Shown: in pieces, positions 24,346 through 32,425 of the stretch
Position numbering within the stretch: the first letter of the stretch is position 1
Layout: each line of letters starts with the position of its first letter
Assembly (NCBI GenBank): GCA_004524535.1
Contig: SDNY01000033.1
Location: 1 to 32,425, forward strand
DNA length: 32,425 bases
Source of the DNA: Promethearchaeota archaeon
Lineage (GTDB): Archaea > Asgardarchaeota > Lokiarchaeia > Sigyniarchaeales > SOKP01
Reading direction: 5' to 3'
Made by a program: the position numbers and the translations under genes
Notes under the pieces: model-generated
Seen by the model: the letters and a program-made list of their open reading frames with translations, nothing else
The model's database searches: none
Told to the model about the DNA's origin: nothing

Positions 24346-24846
24346 TTGATTAAAGTGATAGACAATATTTTTCTTTCTCAGAAAATTAGGATTAAAAAGA
24401 AATATACTAATAAAGAACTTAAGCTATACCAATATTTTCACAAGAAGACAAAATTTTATCCTGAATATGTAATAATATTAAATCAATTTATCTTTCTTTT
24501 CGTTAATAACGATATTTACTTCGAAGCCAAGGTACACTTAAATTCTATACGAAAGCAATTAGAAAAGAAAGTCGTAATGATAAGAGCAGAGAATACATTA
24601 ATAAAATTACTGTTTAGTTTTTTTCCGGATCCTTATATTCACGATATAAAAATTGAAATTAACGAAGAAAATGGGAAAAAAATTAAGATTATCACAATTT
24701 ATTTTTTATCATTTGAAGAAAGAGGTATTGCCATCGGAAGGCAGGGAGCATATATTAAGGCTGTCAATGAAATTTTTGAAAAATATATAATCTACGAGAA
24801 AAAAGATCTACCTATAACACTAAAATGTAAATTATTAAATTTATAA
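24346..24846 (+). CDS. NusA-like KH-domain protein
   Basis: The C-terminal 90 residues carry archaeal NusA-like features: V-V-M-I-R-A-E-N-T-L-I-K-L-L-F-S-F-F-P-D-P-Y (about 75-98), resembling the link into KH1, and the KH2 G-I-A-I-G-R-Q-G-A-Y-I-K-A-V-N motif (about 126-140), where the GxxG loop contacts RNA. The N-terminal 70 residues are lysine-rich and less familiar. The start is TTG at 24346, the first start codon after an in-frame stop; a GGAG is 29 bases upstream and too far for a normal ribosome site. At 166 residues it is slightly longer than typical archaeal NusA (about 140). Confidence 0.7.
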   Translation: MIKVIDNIFLSQKIRIKKKYTNKELKLYQYFHKKTKFYPEYVIILNQFIFLFVNNDIYFEAKVHLNSIRKQLEKKVVMIRAENTLIKLLFSFFPDPYIHDIKIEINEENGKKIKIITIYFLSFEERGIAIGRQGAYIKAVNEIFEKYIIYEKKDLPITLKCKLLNL

Positions 24847-24853
24847 AAAATCT

Positions 24854-25624
24854 TTACCAAGGTACGTCCTTTAAACCGCCTATATATGCCACAGTATTAG
24901 CAATAATGCTTACAGAAGGTGTTAATATCAAAAGAAGGATTATCATATAGATGTCTGGAACCCAAAATAGATTTGGAAAAATAAATGCGGGGATAGATAC
25001 AAATAGAATAGCAAATACAGCAAAATCAAGTTGGTCTATTACCCAAAATGGCGCTCCACTTTCAACATCGAACCTTCTTTTCAAGAATGAACCTACAAGG
25101 TCCCCTAAAGCAGCACCATAAGAGCATAGGACAATTCTAATTATTATGGATAGAAATCCAAAAGGAAAAGAACCACCGATAAAATAGTACTGATAATAAA
25201 CAATATCGTTATAAATTTTATAATGGTTATTTTTAATACCTGTCATCGGAACATTTACAATATTAGGCCATAAAACAAGAAGAAGGCAAAACAGACCAAT
25301 TGAAATAGGAATTCCAATATATAATGGCCCTTTAATTAAACCTGACCATGTTTTATTATCACCAAGGATTCTTCTACCATCTCGAAAAGTTCGACCTCCG
25401 TCAATTGGTTTACCTCCTCCTACTATAACCATTGCAGCATTTGAAATATAACCGGGAACGATGAATAAAAGGCTAAATACAAAAACAGCAACCCAATCCC
25501 GCCATGAAAAAAAAATCGAAATTAAAAGAAAGTCAATTAAAATTAAACAAGCAAAAAATATTGCTAATCTCAACGCAATCTTAGTGTGCTTTTTCTCAGC
25601 TTCCGTTAATTCCCTTTTTGGCAA
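24854..25624 (-). CDS. carS: CDP-archaeol synthase
   Basis: CarS (DUF46) activates unsaturated archaeol phosphate with CTP, the step that precedes head-group attachment in archaeal ether lipids. The diagnostic loops are present: PGYISNAAMVIVGGGKPIDG with the P-I-D-G motif (about 57-76), R-R-I-L-G-D-N-K-T-W (84-93), and G-A-A-L-G-D-L-V-G-S-F-L-K-R-R (about 170-184), whose aspartates bind metal and CDP as in bacterial CdsA. There are at least five membrane helices. A 30-residue insertion (about 123-152) between helices is slightly unusual. The start is TTG. Confidence 0.93.
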   Translation of the reverse strand: MPKRELTEAEKKHTKIALRLAIFFACLILIDFLLISIFFSWRDWVAVFVFSLLFIVPGYISNAAMVIVGGGKPIDGGRTFRDGRRILGDNKTWSGLIKGPLYIGIPISIGLFCLLLVLWPNIVNVPMTGIKNNHYKIYNDIVYYQYYFIGGSFPFGFLSIIIRIVLCSYGAALGDLVGSFLKRRFDVESGAPFWVIDQLDFAVFAILFVSIPAFIFPNLFWVPDIYMIILLLILTPSVSIIANTVAYIGGLKDVPW

Positions 25625-25970
25625 CTCTTAAAGAACCCAAATTAAATGATATTTTTTATAAGAATTAGGTAATTAAATAATAATTTGTTTAATAAGATTA
25701 TTGATACCTTTAGGCTTAATATTTGAAAATTTTCAGTAAAATTTTGTAATAAGAATTTAATAATATTTCTCAATAAATAATTATCTTTTAAAGAGACGAC
25801 AATAATATTATCAATTACTGATAAGGTGTTTTAAAACATATTAAAATATTATTAAACTCCAATTAATTTGGCTGTTAATAATAGATTTAAATAGTTAAAG
25901 AGAATAATTATATTTGTGCAGTCGAAAGAGAATAATTTCGAGTGGAAAAAAATACGCTTGGTGTCTTTAA
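25625..25970. promoter_or_regulatory. Intergenic region upstream of orc1 with AAAGAGA repeats
   Basis: This 346-base gap holds no gene. AAAGAGA occurs at 25790-25796, 25897-25903 and 25925-25931; the last two are part of a 13-base direct repeat AAAGAGAATAATT with a 28-base period. The second copy lies inside an imperfect palindrome TCGAAA...TTTCGA (25922-25941). TCGAGTGGAAA at 25938-25948 is a weak single match to archaeal origin-recognition boxes. It may contain the orc1 promoter, an operator, or an origin. Confidence 0.45.
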
Positions 25971-27287
25971 GTGTTGAAGAATCCCAATGAAAAATATAAT
26001 TTTAATATAGATCAGTTTTATAAGGATTATAAAAAAGGTCCTAAAGTTTTTAAAAATAGAGATGCTTTAGAGCCATCGTTTGTTCCTGATGAATTACCCC
26101 ATCGGAATAAAGAAATTCAAAAGATTGCTGAATTAACCGCATGTGCATTAATGGGTGATGCTCCTCCAAGCTTTTTATGTTATGGTATGACTGGTACTGG
26201 GAAAACTGCTACTATTAGATATGTGAGTCAAAAGTTAGAATATCACACTAAAGAACACAAACCATGGTGGATTTATATCAATTGTAATGTAGTATCAACA
26301 CCTTACCGCATTTTAGCTCATATTTATAATACTATTTCTGGAAGTGAAAAAATACCTCCTACTGGGTTACCAAAGGATGTAATCTTCAAAAAATTGTTAG
26401 GATTATTGGACCAAAAGGTTGGAAATTCTATTTGTTTCCTTGTTTTAGATGAAATTGACAGATTAATTGAAAATAAGAAAGGTGGGAATGAAATTCTTTA
26501 TGATCTTACAAGATTGAATGAGAATTTAGATTATTGTAGAACGAGTTTGATTGGGATTTCTAACAAATTAAAATTCAGAGAAAATTTAGATCCAAGAGTG
26601 TTATCTAGTCTTGGAGAAGAACCCCCTATTGTTTTTAATCCTTATAACGCACCCCAACTTGGGGATATTCTAAAAGACAGAGCTGAAATTGCATTTTATG
26701 ATGGGGTTTTAGAAGAGGGAATTATTCGTTTGTGTGCTGGGTTAGCAGCAGAAGGGGATGGGGACGCAAGAAAAGCGTTACAATTACTACGAAAAGCAGG
26801 AGATTTAGCACAAAGAGCTCAGAAAGACGTAATCAAAAGAGAACACGTTTATGAAGCACAAGATGATCTAGAAAAAGACCATGTCATAGAATTTATACTT
26901 GGAATGCCTTTACAGGCACAATTAACATTAACAGCGATTTATTTATTATCAAAATTTCCTGAATCACCAGAGATCATCATCTCTGGGGATGTTTACGAAG
27001 TTTATGCTGAGCTTTGCGGCATTATTCCAGGAGTTAGAAAATTAACCGAAAGAAGAATTAGCGACTATATTAACGAATTAACCTTAGCCGGTATAATCTC
27101 AGCACCAATAAAATCAATGGGATATCACGGGAGAACAAAAATTATTAGATTAGACATCGATAAGGTGTTTTTAAAAGACATATTATCGAAGATTGACAAA
27201 ATTAAAAATATTTTAAATTATAAACCAATTTTACTTCAATCAAATAAAGTAAAATTAAAAAATAACGTTTTTAAAAGATTAATTTAG
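25971..27287 (+). CDS. Orc1/Cdc6 replication initiator
   Basis: This AAA+ protein recognises replication origins and loads the MCM helicase. Walker A is GMTGTGKT (72-79), Walker B LVLDEID (157-163), sensor 1 GISN (195-198), and the arginine finger region LDPRVLSS (R209). Sensor 2 lies in GDGDARKALQLLRKAG (about 264-279). The C-terminal winged helix (about 320-425) has a K-L-T-E-R-R-I-S-D-Y-I recognition helix. At 438 residues it is a full-length archaeal Orc1. The start is GTG; the region before it carries repeated elements. It overlaps the convergent SWIM-like gene by 4 bases and is close to both PolD genes. Confidence 0.95.
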   Translation: MLKNPNEKYNFNIDQFYKDYKKGPKVFKNRDALEPSFVPDELPHRNKEIQKIAELTACALMGDAPPSFLCYGMTGTGKTATIRYVSQKLEYHTKEHKPWWIYINCNVVSTPYRILAHIYNTISGSEKIPPTGLPKDVIFKKLLGLLDQKVGNSICFLVLDEIDRLIENKKGGNEILYDLTRLNENLDYCRTSLIGISNKLKFRENLDPRVLSSLGEEPPIVFNPYNAPQLGDILKDRAEIAFYDGVLEEGIIRLCAGLAAEGDGDARKALQLLRKAGDLAQRAQKDVIKREHVYEAQDDLEKDHVIEFILGMPLQAQLTLTAIYLLSKFPESPEIIISGDVYEVYAELCGIIPGVRKLTERRISDYINELTLAGIISAPIKSMGYHGRTKIIRLDIDKVFLKDILSKIDKIKNILNYKPILLQSNKVKLKNNVFKRLI

Positions 27288-27961
27288 CTGGAGAACTCCC
27301 ATTCATTAATATTCTCTGCTATATCATTAAGGAATTTAATACAATCCGATTCTTCTTTCAGTAGCAAGAAGATTCTTGCCAAATGTTTACAAAATTTTTT
27401 ATTTATAGCCCTTCTTGTTTCAAAATCGTGACAATTATGATGAATGATTTTATTTTTAGTATCGATTTCGATATTGTAAGATTTCTCCTTTGATCCGGCA
27501 ACGTGAGCCTTAATTAATCCTTTTTTAAAATCAAATATATCAATTTTGAAAGCATCGTTCGATATAGTTGCAGCTCTATTTATGGTTCCCTTATCTAAAA
27601 AAGATTTAAGTAGAGTATTAAAATTAGAGCTTTTCTCGGCTTCAAAATCATCTATTAAGGAATCAAATTTTCTGCTTGAATTTAATTTAGTTAAAATTAT
27701 TTCTTTCCTTTTTAATTGCCACGTTTTTAATTTCTTATATGAATTTTGAGGCAATTGAAGATTGCTATTATCATCCTTTTCCAAGGAATTGCTTTTAATC
27801 GAGCGTTGAAGGAATTCTAATGCTTCTTCGGGAGATAATAGAAAAAGTTCGAAAGAAATTTTATACACTAATTCATTCATAGAAATATTGGGAAGATCTA
27901 TTACTTTCCAAATATATAACAGTAATTCCGAATCATTATTATAAGGTATTTTGAAAATCAT
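27284..27961 (-). CDS. SWIM-like zinc-finger protein
   Basis: The C-terminal third has the SWIM pattern: a strand Y-N-I-E-I-D, a strand K-I-I-H-H-N-C, then a gap and F-C-K-H-L. The likely ligands are H175, C177, C191 and H193, so the first cysteine of the usual CxC...CxH is replaced by His. The N-terminal 60 residues form a helical domain (WKVIDLPNISMNELVYKISF, then SPEEALEFLQRSI). Related archaeal proteins of this layout occur near replication genes. It overlaps orc1 by 4 bases tail to tail and lies 30 bases after the PolD small-subunit stop, so it is probably read from the PolD transcript. DNA or protein binding is inferred. Confidence 0.68.
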   Translation of the reverse strand: MIFKIPYNNDSELLLYIWKVIDLPNISMNELVYKISFELFLLSPEEALEFLQRSIKSNSLEKDDNSNLQLPQNSYKKLKTWQLKRKEIILTKLNSSRKFDSLIDDFEAEKSSNFNTLLKSFLDKGTINRAATISNDAFKIDIFDFKKGLIKAHVAGSKEKSYNIEIDTKNKIIHHNCHDFETRRAINKKFCKHLARIFLLLKEESDCIKFLNDIAENINEWEFSS

Positions 27962-27991
27962 CTAAATATGTTTTTTTATTAATTATGTGTA

Positions 27992-29776
27992 TTATTTATT
28001 CACTTTTTTTAAGTCTAACGGCCCTTTAAATTTAAGCGTATCGAGTTCGAGAATTGATAAAATTCCAGGTGTTGGTTGGATACCGAAGCTTCGCATGAAG
28101 TCTGTTTGGGATTGGAAGCAGCCTGAGTTAACTAAAGCAATATTATTATAATATCCTATACCGTTGATGTGAACATGTCCTGTGTGAAAGATTTCTGGAA
28201 TCTGATCTATTACAAGCCAATCTTTATTAGTTGGGGCTATTTGGGTTTTTTTGCCATAAATTGGAGCTAAATGCCTACATTTTAAGAATTCTTCCATTAT
28301 TTTAACGGGTTTATTTTGTTCCAAATCCGAAATCGATAATGACATATCAAGAATACTATCTCCATGATAAATAAGTGTCTTTACATCATGGGTTTTTACT
28401 ATTGCAGGATTTCCTATACATTTTACACCTATATTAATCAATGCTTCAGCGTACTTTTTTGGTACAGCTGGTCGAGGAATAGCATTCCTTACTGGTTCAT
28501 GATTACCAGAACTGTAAAATATTTTTATGTAATCAGGAATTTCAGAAAGATATTCTGAGGCTTTTTCATATTGCAGATAAATGTCTGAAATAGTGAGATC
28601 TTGTTGTTGATTTGGATAAACACCGATTCCGTCCACTAAATCTCCATTTATAATTAAATATTTTACCCTTCCAGCAATTTCTCGCCAATTATTATTACCA
28701 ATTTTACCACTTAGAAAATTTATAAACCTTTTCCATAGTTTTTCTTCGAATTCTTTACTTCCTATATGAGTATCGGAAATAAAAGCAATTGACAATGGTT
28801 CTGAAGATTTAGTTGTTTCATAATTGACAGGGACGTCTATTCTTAAGACATTATCAGCAAAAAGGATACCTCTTTTACCTGGCTCTCCCGGATTGTAGGT
28901 TCCTTCAACAAGGATCATTTGATCCTTGACAATTTTCTCAGCTATTTTGCGATTTTCAGAATCTTTTCTCACAATAACATTAAGAAGACCTGTTTGATCT
29001 TCAATTGTTATAAAATAATTCCCTTTTTTCGTTTGACGTATTTCATTTACCAAACCGGTTGCTGAAAGATATTGATTTTGAGAATTCCTAAAGATATTGT
29101 TGATTTTAACCACTGACAGAGCTTCGGGCCTCTTTCGCATAAGTTTATAAAGGCGATTAAACTTATCCAACGTTAAATTGTAAAAATCATCATAACTTCC
29201 AGAAGTATATAATTTACCTGTAGGATCGCTTAATATTTTATAATCTGCGTTATATTTTTTTGCTATAGGGTTAAAAGTAAGGGTAGATTTAGCAGCCCCC
29301 GTTGGCCTAATTTCGATTCTATTTGTTTTATCGTCTTGTTTATACGAAAAAGTTTGAGATTCATGATCCTCAGCTTTAATGTAATTATTTTTTTTAATAT
29401 GACTATTGATTACTGAAGAATTTTGAGATAATATTTCTTTTTCATTGATATTTTTCTCAATATTAGCGTTGAAATTTAATTCTTCACCTGATTTTTTCTC
29501 TATCGGAAGAGTCTCTTCTCTAATTAAGATTCTTCTCAATGCTTTTTTAAATTTTTCGTTTGAGATTTTTTTTAAATCTTTTTCAGTTAAATGACTATTA
29601 AATGTGGGTAAAAAACTCATTTCTTTAATAATCAGAGATATTTTGTTTAGAGGATTATCTAGTTTAAGGATTATATCTAACGTTGAAGGTGTTATATTTA
29701 TTCCAGAATTAACCAATTTGTCAATTAAGATTCTTTTTTCTTCTGAATTTCCCGCATTCAATGTTTTTTCATTCAT
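27992..29776 (-). CDS. polB: DNA polymerase D small subunit DP1 (3'-5' exonuclease)
   Basis: DP1 is the proofreading exonuclease of the archaeal replicative polymerase PolD. A weakly conserved N-terminal region (1-150) is followed by an OB fold (about 220-315; TGLVNEIRQTKKGNYFITIE). The Mre11-like phosphoesterase carries all expected motifs: SDTHIGS (D335, H337), NGDLVDG (D379), SGNHEP (N425, H426), YHGDSI (H471), and HTGHVH (H534, H536). The active site therefore seems intact. The invariant S-G-x-F-Q-x-Q-T-x-F-M segment (551-561) is present too. ATG start; it is divergent from the large-subunit gene across a 243-base shared promoter region. Confidence 0.96.
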   Translation of the reverse strand: MNEKTLNAGNSEEKRILIDKLVNSGINITPSTLDIILKLDNPLNKISLIIKEMSFLPTFNSHLTEKDLKKISNEKFKKALRRILIREETLPIEKKSGEELNFNANIEKNINEKEILSQNSSVINSHIKKNNYIKAEDHESQTFSYKQDDKTNRIEIRPTGAAKSTLTFNPIAKKYNADYKILSDPTGKLYTSGSYDDFYNLTLDKFNRLYKLMRKRPEALSVVKINNIFRNSQNQYLSATGLVNEIRQTKKGNYFITIEDQTGLLNVIVRKDSENRKIAEKIVKDQMILVEGTYNPGEPGKRGILFADNVLRIDVPVNYETTKSSEPLSIAFISDTHIGSKEFEEKLWKRFINFLSGKIGNNNWREIAGRVKYLIINGDLVDGIGVYPNQQQDLTISDIYLQYEKASEYLSEIPDYIKIFYSSGNHEPVRNAIPRPAVPKKYAEALINIGVKCIGNPAIVKTHDVKTLIYHGDSILDMSLSISDLEQNKPVKIMEEFLKCRHLAPIYGKKTQIAPTNKDWLVIDQIPEIFHTGHVHINGIGYYNNIALVNSGCFQSQTDFMRSFGIQPTPGILSILELDTLKFKGPLDLKKVNK

Positions 29777-29855
29777 TTTAGAATTTTATAAAAATTATTG
29801 TTGGATAATAATTATATTGTTTATTATTAAGGGAAAAACATTTTTTTCTTTTTAA

Positions 29856-29900
29856 GTAAAGAGAGACTGAGTAAAAAGAGAGAGACTCTTTAAATATTAA
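29856..29900. promoter_or_regulatory. Repeated AAAGAGA element and TATA-like sequence between the two PolD genes
   Basis: GTAAAGAGAGACT (29856-29868) is followed by a variant GTAAAAAGAGAGAGACT (29871-29887). The second copy forms an inverted repeat, AAAGAG (29875-29880) with CTCTTT (29886-29891), overlapping a TATA-like TTTAAATATT (29889-29898). This looks like an operator at the promoter of the PolD large subunit. The same AAAGAGA core occurs upstream of orc1. Confidence 0.45.
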
Positions 29901-30019
29901 TATAAAAAATTTAAATAGTCTATTAATAAATGAATTTAATTTACATCGGATAAATACGAATATTAAACTTTAAATTCTTTTTTTACCCAAAATAGAATTA
30001 TTTTAGGAGTTTTTTATCT

Positions 30020-32425
30020 ATGGTTGTAATGAGCAAGGAGATGGATGAGTATTTTTCTTCACTTCAAAAGGAAGTGAATAAATATTATGAGATAGCAGAA
30101 GAGGCTCGGAAAAAAGGTTTTGATCCGGAAATATATGTAGAATCTCCACAAGCAAAAGATTTAGCTGGTAGAGTTGAAAAATTAATTGGTCCTGAAGGAG
30201 TTGCGAACTTAATAAGAAAATTAAAGAAACAAGGGAAATCTGAGGATGAAATAGTGTTTAAAGTCGTGTCAGAGATCTTGGATGAAAAATTAGGTGCTTT
30301 TGAATCCTTGGAGGATCGTGTTGAGAGAGCTATTAGAGTAGGATTAGCAATAAAGACAATGGGAGTCGTAAGTGCCCCACTTGAAGGGATTTCCAAAATA
30401 TTAATAAGGAAAGATCAACAAGGCAACGAATACTTATCATTATATTTTTCTGGTCCGATTAGAGCTGCTGGTGGAACTACTGCGGCATTAAGTGTTCTTA
30501 TTGCAGATTTTGTAAGAAAAAAGTCAAATATTCCAATATACAAGGCAACTGAAGGAGAAATTGGTAGATTCGTTGAAGAAGTTAAACTTTATGATAGATT
30601 AATACATTTGCAATATCCATCTTCAAACGATGAGATTAGATATGCTGTTAAACATTTACCCGTTGAAATAAATGGGGATTCTACTGAAAATGAAGAGATT
30701 TCAGCATTTAGAGATTTACCTCGAATCGAAACAAACAAAATTCGGGGAGGTGCATGCCTTGTTTTGAATGATGGGATCCTTCTTAAGGCAGCCAAACTTC
30801 ATAAAATCGCGAAAAATATGAGTTTAGAAGGATGGGATTGGTTAATAAAATTAAAGAAAATTGCAATCAAAGAAGAAAAACCGGAAAAAGAAGTAAAAAA
30901 GAGAGAAAACATAGAGGAGGAAAAAAAAATAGCTCCCAACTTTAAATACATTACCGATATTATAGCTGGGAGACCCGTATTTAGTCATCCTTCTAAAATA
31001 GGAGGGCACAGAATAAGATATGGTCGGTCACGAAATACTGGGTTAGCTGCTGCTGGCCTTCATCCAGCAACAATGGCAATTTTAGATGATTTTGTAGCAA
31101 TTGGAACTCAACTTAGAACGGAACGCCCTGGAAAAAGTACCAGTATTACTCCAGTTAATAATATTGAACCTCCAATAGTTAAATTAGACAATGGAGATGT
31201 AATTAAAGTAAAAAATTATAAAGAATCTAAGGAATTATTTTCACAAATTAAGAAAGTTTTATTTTTAGGGGATATTCTTTATGGATTTGGCGAATTTTCT
31301 GAAAATAATCATAGATTAATACCATCAGGGTATGTAGAAGAATGGTGGGCGTTAGATTTAGAAAAGGCAGCTAAGAAACAACAAAAACTAACTGAAAAAA
31401 TTAAAAGTTTTATAGAAAAACCTTTTGAAAACATCCCTTCTGCTAAAGAAGCTATAGAAATTTCTCAAACCTATGATATTCCTCTACATCCTGCTTATAC
31501 TGATTATTGGGGGAATATTTCTAGAGAGGATTTAGAGTTTTTAAGAATTTCATTTTTTAACGCTTATTTGGAATCAGAAAATAAAATAATCTTGGAATAC
31601 GATGATTGTGTTAAAGAAATCTTAGAAAAAGCTTTTATGCTTCATAGATTAAAAGATAACAAAATAATCTTTAGTAAATCAATGAATTATATCTATATCT
31701 CAATATTTAACTTAAAAAATAAAAATCCAGTTGAAATTAAAAAAGAAGAGAATATATTTACTTATTTTTTTAGAGTTTCTAACATAAAAATAAAGGATAA
31801 AGCACCTTATTTTATGGGCTCGCGTATGGGACGTCCCGAAAAATCTGAAAGGAAGAGCATGAAAGGCATTCATACATTGTTTCCTTTAAGCGATAAAGTT
31901 GGGAATTCAAGATTAGTTAAGAAAGCTATCGAAATTGGAAAAATAAATATAGATATCTGTAGGAAAAAATGTCCTAATTGTGGAGCAGTTTCTATATTTA
32001 ATATTTGTTCTAACTGCGGCCAACACACCGAAATTCAAAAGATATGTATAAAATGCAAAAAACTTTACCCTTCAAACAACGAAAATTGTCCCCAATGTGG
32101 TTCACCTTTAAAATTCTCCGACGAGGCCAAATTCAATATTAAGAATCACATTAGAAATATATTAAAATCGTTGAAATTACCTTTTCCAAAAAAATTTAAA
32201 GGAATTTTTGGCTTAACAAATAATTTTAAGGTATCTGAACCGATTGAAAAAGGCATACTTAGAGCGAAAAATAATGTTTTAGTTTATAAAACTGCTGAAA
32301 TAAGATATGACGCTACAGATATCCCTTTAACTCATTTTAAGCCTAGAGAAATTGGAATTTCCGTTAAAAAACTTAAAGAACTTGGATATAAACATGATTT
32401 CAAGGGAGAACCTTTGCAGGAAGAA
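30020..32425 (+). CDS. polC: DNA polymerase D large subunit DP2 (5' part, runs off the window)
   Basis: DP2 holds the two-barrel polymerase active site of PolD. The 802 codons present are open throughout and match the family: an N-terminal helical domain, Y-F-S-G-P-I-R-A-A-G-G-T-T-A-A near residues 150-165, a K-I-R-G-G-A-C-L-V-L-N-D-G block, and A-G-R-P-V-F-S-H-P-S with GGHRIRYGRSRNTGLAAAGL. A zinc region follows with C651/C654, C663/C666, C676/C679 and C690/C693. No intein occurs in this portion; catalytic aspartates and common intein sites lie beyond the right edge. The start is ATG at 30020, with AGGAG 10 bases upstream; a second ATG at 30029 is less well spaced. Confidence 0.96.
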   Translation, partial: MVVMSKEMDEYFSSLQKEVNKYYEIAEEARKKGFDPEIYVESPQAKDLAGRVEKLIGPEGVANLIRKLKKQGKSEDEIVFKVVSEILDEKLGAFESLEDRVERAIRVGLAIKTMGVVSAPLEGISKILIRKDQQGNEYLSLYFSGPIRAAGGTTAALSVLIADFVRKKSNIPIYKATEGEIGRFVEEVKLYDRLIHLQYPSSNDEIRYAVKHLPVEINGDSTENEEISAFRDLPRIETNKIRGGACLVLNDGILLKAAKLHKIAKNMSLEGWDWLIKLKKIAIKEEKPEKEVKKRENIEEEKKIAPNFKYITDIIAGRPVFSHPSKIGGHRIRYGRSRNTGLAAAGLHPATMAILDDFVAIGTQLRTERPGKSTSITPVNNIEPPIVKLDNGDVIKVKNYKESKELFSQIKKVLFLGDILYGFGEFSENNHRLIPSGYVEEWWALDLEKAAKKQQKLTEKIKSFIEKPFENIPSAKEAIEISQTYDIPLHPAYTDYWGNISREDLEFLRISFFNAYLESENKIILEYDDCVKEILEKAFMLHRLKDNKIIFSKSMNYIYISIFNLKNKNPVEIKKEENIFTYFFRVSNIKIKDKAPYFMGSRMGRPEKSERKSMKGIHTLFPLSDKVGNSRLVKKAIEIGKINIDICRKKCPNCGAVSIFNICSNCGQHTEIQKICIKCKKLYPSNNENCPQCGSPLKFSDEAKFNIKNHIRNILKSLKLPFPKKFKGIFGLTNNFKVSEPIEKGILRAKNNVLVYKTAEIRYDATDIPLTHFKPREIGISVKKLKELGYKHDFKGEPLQEE

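Noticed and set aside
25938-25948. TCGAGTGGAAA as an origin-recognition box upstream of orc1.
   Set aside because: Only one imperfect copy was seen, without the G-rich end or inverted partner expected of such boxes; retained only as a weak note.
30085-30795. Two minus-strand open frames of 103 and 68 codons.
   Set aside because: They lie entirely within the PolD large-subunit coding region and encode nothing recognisable.
1-32425. tRNA genes, CRISPR arrays, insertion sequences and inteins.
   Set aside because: No T-loop GGTTCRA in a tRNA-like context, no regularly spaced repeats, no transposase, and no intein insertion in RtcB, Orc1 or the visible part of PolD were found by reading.

Overview
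The window is a very AT-rich stretch of archaeal chromosome. Archaeal origin is shown by both subunits of DNA polymerase D, Orc1/Cdc6, CDP-archaeol synthase, Pelota, an Elf1-type elongation factor, an LSm protein, a NusA-like KH protein, and RtcB with archease. The gene style suggests an Asgard archaeon (Lokiarchaeota-like): a MAGE/Nse3-like winged-helix protein, a longin-like domain protein, a coiled-coil protein with a polyproline tract, many long coiled coils, and frequent TTG/GTG starts. The Asgard placement is inference; no rRNA is present to confirm it.

Layout. (a) 186-2298, plus strand: AN1 zinc finger fused to a rhomboid-fold membrane protein that lacks the catalytic residues, then HypB, then an LSm protein with a C-terminal domain. 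(b) 2331-11197, minus strand: eight closely packed genes. In order of transcription they are a helical/winged-helix protein, a duplicated zinc-ribbon protein, two helical proteins, an AAA+ ATPase, a charged coiled-coil protein, an SMC-like coiled coil with degenerate ATPase motifs, and a MAGE/Nse3-like protein. This is the best candidate for an undescribed system. (c) 11417-12001: Elf1-like factor with a long extension. (d) 12010-15206, minus strand: a large unknown helical protein, a coiled-coil/polyproline protein with a basic C-terminal helix reminiscent of Ena/VASP or WASP tails, and a coiled-coil protein; possibly cytoskeletal. (e) 15288-17682, minus strand: a radical SAM enzyme, Pelota, and a 50-codon gene. 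(f) 17769-21260, minus strand: cutA, a membrane-anchored alpha/beta-hydrolase-like protein, a nucleotidyltransferase, a radical SAM enzyme and a GNAT acetyltransferase, very tightly coupled. (g) 21483-22245: a longin-like gene whose 5' part is interrupted by a one-base shift and an in-frame TAA inside a perfect hairpin. (h) 22346-24846: RtcB, its convergent activator archease, and a NusA-like KH protein. (i) 24854-32425: CDP-archaeol synthase, then a replication block with orc1/cdc6, a SWIM-like zinc protein, DNA polymerase D small subunit, and the large subunit running off the right edge.

How the parts fit. RtcB and archease are partners in tRNA splicing and RNA repair. Orc1 and PolD form a replication locus, and AAAGAGA elements recur upstream of both orc1 and the PolD large subunit. 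In the eight-gene cluster, an SMC-like coil next to a KITE-type winged-helix protein and an AAA+ ATPase suggests a chromosome-structure or DNA-handling machine, but several subunits are unrecognised. No rRNA, convincing tRNA, CRISPR array, insertion sequence or intein was found.
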